This document shows, one piece after another, positions 55,706 to 64,000 of a DNA stretch of 64,000 nucleotides (positions are counted from its first letter, which is position 1; each line of letters begins with the position of its first letter). The stretch is taken from assembly GCF_036884655.1 (NCBI RefSeq), contig NC_088356.1:17073501-17137500 (forward strand), read 5' to 3'. The notes under the pieces were generated by a model that saw nothing but the letters and a program-made list of their open reading frames with translations, had not been told where the DNA came from and did not search any database. Position numbers and translations under genes: made by a program. This DNA comes from Musa acuminata AAA Group. Taxonomy: Eukaryota > Streptophyta > Magnoliopsida > Zingiberales > Musaceae.

Positions 55706-57209
55706 TGTATTTCATGAGTTATTTTTAAATTAGTAAGAAATACAAAATATAAAAAAAATAGGATCATGCTTCTCTTTCTAGTGATTTTAAAAAATTTTAA
55801 AAAAAATGAGCATGACAATTGCATATTAACTCTTTGCACTAAGTATAAAAAGTTAGATTCACTTTAAAAAGAAAATTGTATTACTACAACAAACAATAAT
55901 AAAGGAAAGATCATGATTGAAACTTGATGATTTTTTTTATAATAAATATTTTGATTGAAGATGGTTTATGGTTACACAAACAATAATCCATTTATCTTGA
56001 TGATTTATGTATTGCTTTTTGATTTTAAATGATGATGCAATGCTTTTGTATAGAAGACTAGGGCATGCTAGTATAAAATCAATCACACAAATTGAAATTA
56101 AAGAATTTTAGCTATTTTTAATCTCATACGAATCAATGTACATTGTTTTCAATGGATTTTCTGAATGTAAGAAAAGTGATTTTGATGATGAGTTTGGAGT
56201 TGACAAATTGAATTTGAATGAGATTTTTCTAACCAAATCATGAACTTTATTTTGATTTCTCTACTTGAGGTATCTTTTATGAGAATCAAAATATTTTCTA
56301 TCTTTGATGATTTTTTCTTACCATTTACTAAAGAAGAGACTTATGTAAACAAACTATGACCTTGATATTTATGAATTGAGATTTATTTTTTATAAATCAT
56401 GATCTTGATGACTTGAGTTTTCTTATGCATGAATCAAGTTCTCCTATGTTTCTTTTGATTTCTTGGAATTATAACTTAAAATTTTATATGAATTAAGATT
56501 TTTCATTAATTGTTCTTCTATGGTTCTTTTTGGTATTTGCTAAAGAAGAGATAAACCATGATATATCAATAGACTTCTTAATGTTTATAACTTGAATTTT
56601 ATTAAATACAATTTTTTTGTATTTATGATTTGTATATCTCATGATATGATTGAATCATTGATGTAAAAAAAGGGATTTTGCACTATTATACTCTTCCCTT
56701 CTTTGTGATAATGACAAAGTGGGAGAAGGTCTTGCTAGCTTGTACATCTCAAAAGAGAAAGAATTTGCTAACTTGCACATCTTAAGAGTAGCAAAAATGG
56801 TTAAACTTATACATCTCAAGAAAGGCAAAATTACTACCTTGCAAAGAAAGACAAAACTTACTAGCTTGCACTTCTCAAAAGAGAGAAAAAATTTGCTAGC
56901 TTGCATATCTCAAGAATAGCAAAAATTACTAACTTGCACAACTCAAAATTGTTACTAGCTTGCATGTTTCAAAATCTTGCTAGTTGCACATTCTCATTTT
57001 TGTTGATAACAAAGGGGGAGAAGTTATGATGATGATCATGCATGGTATGATGAAATTTTATATTTTAAAATTATTATAATGATTTGAAATTATACATACA
57101 ATGATGAAATACTCATGAAATCATAGGTTCTATAAATATGGCATATTGACATGGGGAGTTTAGTTAAACTCCATCATTAATTTATTGTCATCATTAAAAA
57201 GGGAGAGAT
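55706..57209 (+). other. E AT-rich noncoding body
   Basis: No ORF. From 56715 to 57000 the GCTAGCTTGCACATCTCAA / AGCAAAA motif recurs, bounded by AATGACAAAGTGGGAGAAGG (near 56708) and GATAACAAAGGGGGAGAAG (near 57003). The terminal polypurine tract AAAAAGGGAGAGAT lies just before 57210. Confidence 0.7.
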
Positions 57210-57364
57210 TATTGAATCTCAGATTTTGATAATTAAATCAATTGATAAAGTTATGATCTAATGTGTGTTTAAGTGATGTAGGACTAGCTTCAATTAGGGA
57301 AAGACAAATCGATTAAAGTAGTAGAATCAAAGGTTGGGCCAGAATGGAACATGTCAGAAGATTG
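57210..57364 (+). repeat. E 3' LTR, 155-bp remnant
   Basis: Starts TATTGAATCTCAGATTTTG after the polypurine tract and is cut at AGAAGATTG by F. The rest of this LTR is not found after F, so it was deleted with F's right part. Confidence 0.8.
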
Positions 57365-60060
57365 TGTTACGACCATGATGGCACTAAGAGGGGGGGGGGG
57401 GGGGGGCGAATGAATTAATGCTTTTGTAAAACTTACATCGATTCGGAAAATTCATTCAATAAAGCCATATCGAAATATGTTTAACTTAAAAACGTACGAA
57501 AGCATAATGAGCATAGTGAGAGTAAGAAATCAGTTGTCAATGTAAATGAAAAGCATAAAGTAAATGCAAACTAGATTTTATAGTGGTTTAGTCATCTCAA
57601 CCTACATCCACTCCCAATTCCTCTTCACTTGAGGCCACTAGCTTTTACTACTAATCTTCTTTTAACAGACGAAGATCAACTATCCTTACAACTCTTTTTT
57701 CTCTTCACAAGCTCAGAATAGAACATATACACCTCTCTTTTAGACCTCACTCCTCCCTTAGAAAACTTCTAACTCTAGGAGGAAGAGACTCTAAATCCTA
57801 AAAGAGTTTTCAATTTTTCTTAAGTATTCTTTCTCCCTTTCTACTTAATTTTGTGCTCCTTCAAGTATAAATAGCTGGAGTATTTATAGATCCCAAATGG
57901 CTTTAAAAATAGAGTTAAAAAAGATCTCATCCCGGGTTTCCCGGGTCCTGGTGGTACCACCGTCTGCAACACTAACACTGGGTAGAACCTCCACCCAGCT
58001 TGGTGGTACCACTGCTTGACAACTTGAATAAGTGTGCTCTTAAACTTTTCAGCTTATTGATGGTTCTACCTAACCTTGGGTAATTGAATGGGTCTTTCAT
58101 TTTGCCCAAAATAATCCAAACTCAAGCCCAATAGGCTCCTAATTAAGTTGGCATGGTTATACCTAAAATTAACTTAATTATCATTTAATTATGACTAATT
58201 AAGACAACCAATTATAAGACTAGAATTTTATGTTGTTTGGCATGTCATTGGTTCATCCGACGTGTCGTCCTTTCCTTCGACATATTGCTTAATCGGCATG
58301 TTGACCTCCTATAACTTTCGATCTCTTTGGTACAACGTCTGATCCTTCGGCCTGATGCCCAAACTCAACATGAAGTCCTTCTACTAGCACATCGACTAAT
58401 TCTCCGACCGACATCCAATCTTCTGACATGTTCAATTCAGTCCAACATATGATTCGTCCTACTTTAATCGATTTATCTTTTCTGATCGAAGTTAGTCCTG
58501 TGTCACTCAAAATGCAGATTAGATAGTAAACTCATCAATTGATTTCATCATTAAAATATGAGATTCAATAATCTCTTCCTTTTAATGATGATAACGAATT
58601 GACGACGGAGTTTAAACTAAACTCCCCCTATCAGCATGCCATAATTTCAATCATGAATTATATGCAATACATCATATCATTACTTACATCATAAGTTCAA
58701 GTATTGCATCTAAACCATCATACATAATAAAATTTTATTATACCATGAAAGATCATCATAGCTTTTCATTGTATGCATCATCATAATATCATGAGTATTT
58801 CATGCATACTTTCATATCATCATTATAACTTCTCCCCCTTTGTCATCAACAAAAAGGAGAAAAGTATAACTAGCAAATTTTTAAAATATGCAAACTAGTA
58901 AGATAACAAGTTTTGAACATGCAAGCTAGTATGTTTTTGTGATATAAAAATTAGTAAAATTTTTACTTCTCATGAGATCTGCAAGATAGCATGTTAGCTT
59001 TTCTTTGCGATGTTCAAGCTAGCAAGTTTTCGAAAAAGACTGCAAGATAGTAAATAACAAGTTTTACATCATTTTAAAACATGCAAGCTAGTAAGTTTTA
59101 GAGATGTGTAAGTTTAGCAATTCTTTGCTTCTTAAGATGGGCAAGATAATACTTTTCCATCTTTTGAGATTGTAAGCTAGCAATCCTTGCTTCTCTTTTG
59201 AGATAAGTTTGTAAGTATTGCTTTTTGAGATAGGCAACATAGTAATTTTAGCTTCCTTTAGCAATGTGCAAACTAGTAATTTTTCTTTTTTTTTTGTGAT
59301 GTGCAAGCTTGCAAGACTTTTCACCCCCTTTGTTATTGTCAAAGAGAAGGGAAGAATATAATAGTATAATTTTTCTTCTTTTTTTTTACATCAATGATTC
59401 AATCATATCATGAGATATACAAATCATAAATACAAGGCAATTGAACATAATAAAATTCAAGTCATAAATATCAAGAAGTCAAGTGACATATCATGGTTAA
59501 TTTGAATACATCTCTTCTTTAGTGAAAGGAAAATTCTTGATTTATAAAAAACTATCAAGTTGTAATAAAAAGAACAATCATGATTCATTTGGATAATTTT
59601 TCTTTTTTGTAAATGACAAAGAGAAATATAAAAGATTAAATAAAAGATCTTGATTTATATAAAAAAAAATTTCACGTATCAAATACCAAGAAATCAAGAT
59701 CATGATTAAGATAAAAACTTTTCTATAGCAAAAAGAAACATAGGAGAACTTGATTCATGCATAAGAAATCTCTAGTCATCAAAATCAAAAAATCAAGATC
59801 ATGATCCAAAAAATGTATAAGAAAAATTTATGCATTTGGGAGATTTAAGATGCCTAAGTTTGACATTTAAGCTAGTAATTTTGGTTCTCTTAGTATGCTA
59901 GCAATTTTCTTTCTCCCCTTTGTCATTGTAAACAAGAAAGAAGAAGAGTGGAAGAATATAATGGTATAATTTTTTTTATATCAATTCTCTACTATAACAT
60001 AAGATTTACAACTATAAATACAAAAGAATTATACATAATAAAAATCATGTCATGAAAGAT
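57365..60060 (-). mobile_element. F: 3' half of a minus-strand Sirevirus
   Basis: The LTR is at 57365-58570 (plus strand TGTTACGACCATGATGG to GAGATTCAATA). A polypurine tract follows (TTAAAAGGAAGAGAT on the minus strand), then a noncoding body to about 60060 with reverse-complement motifs (CTCCCCCTTTGTCATCAACA near 58832, GCAAGCTAGCAA repeats). It has no coding region and no 5' LTR. It inserted in E's 3' LTR; the second TSD copy is missing, consistent with later deletion. Confidence 0.75.
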
Positions 60061-60062
60061 AA

Positions 60063-60363
60063 TATTAAAGATAACAAAAGAAGACCACTCAAGCAAAAAC
60101 TCAAGTGATAATGACTTTGAACTCCTAACAACAAAGGTTAAAAAGTTCATAAAATAAGAATCAAAAAATAAAAATAAACTTAAAAAGAAGAGGTTGCCAA
60201 AGAAGAAGAAGGCGCTCAAGGTGACTTGGGACAAATCGAGTGCATACGAAAAAGAGGAGCAAATCGATGAAGACGAAGTTGTAAACTTCACTTTGATGGC
60301 CCTCGACAATGAGGTAAACAACTCAAACGAATCTTCTTTATCTTACTATAAAATTACTTGATG
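60063..60363 (+). pseudogene. gag: G gag C-terminal fragment, zinc knuckle deleted
   Basis: The frame starting near 60066 reads ITKEDHSSKNSSDNDFELL, one TAA stop, LPKKKKALKVTWDKSSAYEK and finally SSLSYYKIT-stop at about 60363. It is similar to E and C1, and the knuckle is absent here too. Confidence 0.75.
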
Positions 60364-62548
60364 TAATTCATGAGTTATTTTTAAATTAGTTAGTAAGATA
60401 TATAAAAAAAAATTATGCTTCTCTTTTTAGTAATTTTGAAAAAAATTAAAAATTTGAGTATGACAATTGCATATTAACTCCTAGCATTGAGCATGAAGAG
60501 TTAGATTCACTCAAAAAGAAAAATGCATTACTACAACAAATAAAATAATTTTGATTGAAATTGCTTTATATTTAATGAAACCATGTTTGATGATTTAATG
60601 ATGCATAATAATGTAAGATGTAATGAAAATGTTAAAAGTTTTGGTACCATGCTTGATGATTTTATACTATGCATGAGAATTTGAAGTAATGATGATTTTT
60701 GTGATTTATGGTTTATTGATCTTGATGATTTCTACGATGAAATTTGTTCTTTTGATTTTAAATGATGATGCATGTTTTGATTTGGCATAAAAGACAAAGA
60801 CATGCTTATATTAAATAAATCATATAAATTAAAACAACTAAAAAGGGAATACATTTTGACAATTTCTCTATCTCTATCTTACCAATTTTTCAATAAGAAA
60901 TTGATAAATATATTTATGGCATTTTGAATCTTTTGAAAGTGATTTTGATTTCTTGGAATTATAACTTGAAATATTTTATAAATCAAGATATTCTATTATG
61001 TGTTCTCATATTATTTAAGAGGATATTTTTTATGAATCATGATCTTGACAACTTGAGATTTTTTATACATGAACAAGATCTTTTATTCTCCTATGTTCCT
61101 TTTCGAAGAGATTCATCTAAACGAATCTTGATCCTTTAACTTGATATTTATAAATTAAAATTTATTATGAATCAAGATTTTTCATATTTTGTTCTCCTAT
61201 GATTCTTTTTGCTATTCACTAAAGAGGTAACTTATCCTAATAAATCATGATATGTCACTTGATATTTTGATAATTTATGATTTGAGTTTTGTTATGTACA
61301 AATTCTTTATATTTATGGTTGTATACCATATGTGATGCTTAGAAGCATTGATGTTAGAAGGAAATGAATTGCAACATTGTATCATTTCCCTCTTCTTTTT
61401 TCTTACAATGACCAAGGGGAGTAAGAAAGTTACTAGCTTGAATGTTAAATTTAGGCAAACAAAAGTACTAGATTGAATGTTAAATCTCTCAAATGCATAA
61501 ATTCTTCTTATACATTTTTCGGATCATGATCTTGATTTTTATGACTTGAGTTTTCTTTTTAAATCAAGATCGTTTCCTATCATTCCTTTTATTTATAAAA
61601 GAAGAAATTTGTCAAAAATGATATATGGTCTTTTGGTATTCATGACTTGATTTTTTATTTTTGATGATTGAAATATTGATGTAAATTTATCCTTGTTATT
61701 TATCTTTGTCATGATTTGAAAATTGTTGTAAAGGGAAATAAACTTTAATATTATATTATTCCCTTCTTTTTTACAATGACAAAGGGGGAGAAAGATTTGC
61801 TAGCTTGCACAATTCAAGAATAAGCTAAAACTTGTAAACTTGCAAAAATTATAGCTTGTAAAGAAAGGCAAAACTTGCTAACTTGCTTATCTCAAAAGAG
61901 AAGCAAGAAGTGCTATCTTGCACACAAGAGAAGCAATACTCATGATGCATGTTTTAACTTACACATCTCAAAATTTGCTAGCTTGCATGTTGTAAAATGA
62001 TGTAAAATTTGCTAGCTTACATGATATAAAACTTGCTATTTACTATCTTACATTCTTTTTCGAAAACTTGCTAGCTTGAACATTGCAAAGAAAAGAAAAT
62101 ATGCTAAACTTTGCACATCTCTAAAACTTGTTAGCTTGCATATTCAATACTTGGTATCTTACTAGTTTGCATAGTTACACTTCTCCTTTTTTATTGATGA
62201 CAAAAGAGGAGAAGGTATGATGATAATCATGCATATTATACCTAAAATGATGATTTGGAATCATGTATGATGATTTGGAATCATGCATGTACTGATGATT
62301 CTGAAAATATACATGATATGATGCACTTTGATGTTTTGAAATTTGATGTTTGAAATTATGGTTATGTATGAAATACTCATGATTTTATTATGATGATGTA
62401 TATGATATATTGCATATGATGTGAATCATGATTAAAATTGCTTTGACTTAAATTTAATTTGAATTCAAGGTTAATTTCAATATGGCATATTGATAGGAGG
62501 AGTTTGGTTTAAACTCCATCATCAATTGGTTATCATCATAAAAAAGGG

Positions 62549-63746
62549 AGAGATTGTTAAATCTCAGATTTTGATGATAAAATCAATTTATAAAGTTATG
62601 ATCTAATCTGTATTTTGAGTAAAGCATGACTAGCTTCGTTCAAGGAGAGACAAATTGATTAAAGTAGGATGAATCGGATGTTGGGCCGGAGTAAACATGT
62701 CAGAAGATTGGACATCGGGCCGGAGGATCGATCGATGTATCAGCAGAAGGCTTCATGCCATGAATTCAGGCGTCGGGTTAAAGGATCGGACATTGCGCCA
62801 AGGAGATCAAAAGTTACGGGAGTCAACATGCTAATTGAGTAATACACTGAAGGAGAGGATGATACGCCGAAGGATCGAGCGAAGCATCGGATGAACCAAT
62901 GACATGTCGGACAAAGGATTCATGCTTCGTAATTATTTGTCTAAGATCGAAATAGCTTAGGGTGTTAATTGAGTTAGCTTTTGGTGAAATCATGCTAACT
63001 CAATTAGGGGCCAATTGGGCCTTAATTAGGACTCATTTGGGCTCATTGGGAGGTTCATTCAGTGACCCAAAAGTTGGGTCAAGCGATGGTACTACCACAC
63101 CGCCTATGAGTTAGAAAACTCAAAAAACCCGGTCTCCGAGGCTATCAGGTGGTGGTACCACCAAACTGGGCGATGGTACCACCTATAGCTGGAAGACTCA
63201 AAATTTTAAATTTTTTGCTCCATTTTTAAAACCATTTGGGGCCTATAAATACCTCACTTGAGCAGCAAGAAAGGAGCAAGAATTATTAAGAAAAAAACTG
63301 AGTAAACTCTACCAAAACATTGAGTTCCCTCCTCCTAGTGCGTAGAGTTAGTCCTAAGAGAGATGTAAGGGACTACTAGTAAAAGAGTGACATGAAAAGA
63401 TTATCTCCCAAACTTGTGAAAAAGAGAAAGTGTTATAAGAGGGTAGTTGGTCTTTATCCATTGAAGGAAGATCGATAGTAGATGTCGGTGGCCTCAACGG
63501 AGGAGGAATCAGGAGCAGATGTAGGTCACAATGACCAAACCATTATAAATCTGGTGTGCTCTTTTCCTTTGCTTCTTACTTTTATTGCTTATTTCAATTT
63601 ACATTTACTCTAAGTCAAGCTTAAACACTTTTCGATATGGGATTTATCAAAATGATGTTTCTACATTGAATAAGTTTTCAAATCGATATGATTTTTACGT
63701 AAGCACTAATTCACTCACCTGTCTTAGTGCTAACTTAGTCCTAACA
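62549..63746 (+). repeat. G 3' LTR (1,198 bp)
   Basis: Runs TGTTAAATCTCAG to GTCCTAACA, with a TATA box (CCTATAAATAC) near 63242 and GGTGGTACCACC-type motifs at 63085-63185. Confidence 0.83.
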
Positions 63747-63759
63747 CCTATGACATGAG

Positions 63760-64000
63760 TTAACATGGACCATACACATCATTATATATGAGTTCCAGCA
63801 ACTCGGTGGCTCTCTCTCTACTTCCACTAAATAGAGAGTTGGTCAATTTTTCATGAAAGCAAGGCTCGCAAGTTGCATCTGACTCATAGTCGAATGAATC
63901 TACGTATTCATCCTTTAGCAACTTTTGAATCCTTCCCTCATGGATATGACCTAGCCTACAATGCCATAAGTATGTATTGTTCACCTCATCTTATTTTCTC
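63760..64000 (-). pseudogene. pol: Copia pol fragment: GAG-pre-integrase and start of integrase
   Basis: On the minus strand from 63984, MNNTYLWHCRLGHIHEGRIQ is the GAG-pre-integrase zinc region (H...H...C-x2-C: CEPCFHEK). It runs into the first integrase strand (LIYNDVYGP, containing the first catalytic Asp). The sequence type differs from S1 and D and resembles Tork-lineage elements. It is cut by the LTR end of G at 63746 and by the window edge, so integrity cannot be judged. Confidence 0.75.

Larger units (their letters stand above)
33011..57364 (+). mobile_element. E: gag-only Sirevirus derivative, split by D and 3'-truncated
   Basis: The 5' LTR is in two pieces, 33011-33429 and 53794-54684, separated by D. 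Next come a primer-binding-site remnant (TTAGTATCAGAGT), a decayed gag, AT-rich noncoding DNA, a polypurine tract and the first 155 bp of the 3' LTR (57210-57364), where F begins. Like C1 it lacks pol. The 3' end and right TSD are lost. Confidence 0.82.
60060..63746 (+). mobile_element. G: 3' half of a gag-only Sirevirus derivative
   Basis: Begins in the last third of gag (about 60063), then an AT-rich body (60364-62548) with the GCTAGCTTGC array at 61795-62170 and polypurine motifs near 61776 and 62200. A terminal polypurine tract (AAAAAAGGGAGAGAT) precedes an LTR at 62549-63746. The 5' LTR and most of gag are missing. The bases after the LTR are CCTAT. Confidence 0.78.

Noticed and set aside
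57365..63746. F plus G as one intact element with inverted arrangement
   Set aside because: The flanks differ (GATTG against CCTAT), both halves end in 3' LTRs of opposite orientation, and there is no 5' LTR; a deletion or inversion junction fits better.

Overview
This window is plant repeat DNA. No host gene looks intact. Almost all 64 kb can be assigned to LTR retrotransposons nested in one another, plus one Mutator-like DNA transposon. The families are Sirevirus (SIRE/Maximus) Ty1/copia, Tat-lineage Ty3/gypsy with an archaeal-type second RNase H, a chromovirus-like Ty3/gypsy derivative, and Tork-like copia. Together with GC-rich Tat elements in AT-rich Sirevirus DNA, they suggest a monocot. 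I suspect Musaceae or another Zingiberales, from memory of similar gag proteins only, at low confidence. I derived the nesting by pairing LTR or TIR ends and checking target-site duplications (TSDs) by eye.

Left block (1-28284). The 3' part of a Sirevirus (S1, +) has a full-length pol ORF but a YVDD-to-YVND change in reverse transcriptase, and its LTR ends at 4693. Then come a copia LTR scrap and a permuted small-heat-shock-protein pseudogene. Tat element A (5510-27466, +, TSD AGTTT) follows. Its gag-pol is broken at four places. Its antisense gene (aORF, three exons) was intact until a gag-only Sirevirus derivative, C1 (12388-24298, +, TSD AGCGG), landed in exon 2. The 5' LTR of C1 is itself split by R (14147-17664, -, TSD CAGAC), a chromovirus-like element whose LTR end and primer-binding site are tandemly triplicated.

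Middle block (28285-33010). A Pack-MULE with a 9-bp TSD carries pieces of a RING-vWA (WAV3-like) ubiquitin-ligase gene. A 1.6-kb solo LTR (TSD ACTCT) sits in its right TIR. About 1.7 kb of featureless AT-rich DNA follows.

Right block (33011-64000). E (+, a gag-only Sirevirus derivative) has its 5' LTR split by autonomous-type Sirevirus D (33430-53793, -, TSD TGAAG). The gag of D is split by Tat element B (39777-50384, -, TSD ATCAT), and its 5' LTR is split by a solo LTR (51986-53237, TSD CCTAG). Further right, E's 3' LTR is broken by a minus-strand Sirevirus end (F). F meets a plus-strand half (G, ending 63746) at a deletion or inversion junction near 60060. The window ends in a minus-strand copia pol fragment.

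The most unusual system is the aORF shared by A and B. It has a TATA-like box about 122 bp before the ATG, two GT-AG introns at matching positions, a putative gypsy-type transposon (PF04195-like) domain and a C-terminal coiled coil. It is transcribed convergently with gag-pol, and a tandem-repeat array lies between its promoter and the 3' LTR. Introns on the antisense strand are not removed from the element's sense genomic RNA, so they can survive retrotransposition.
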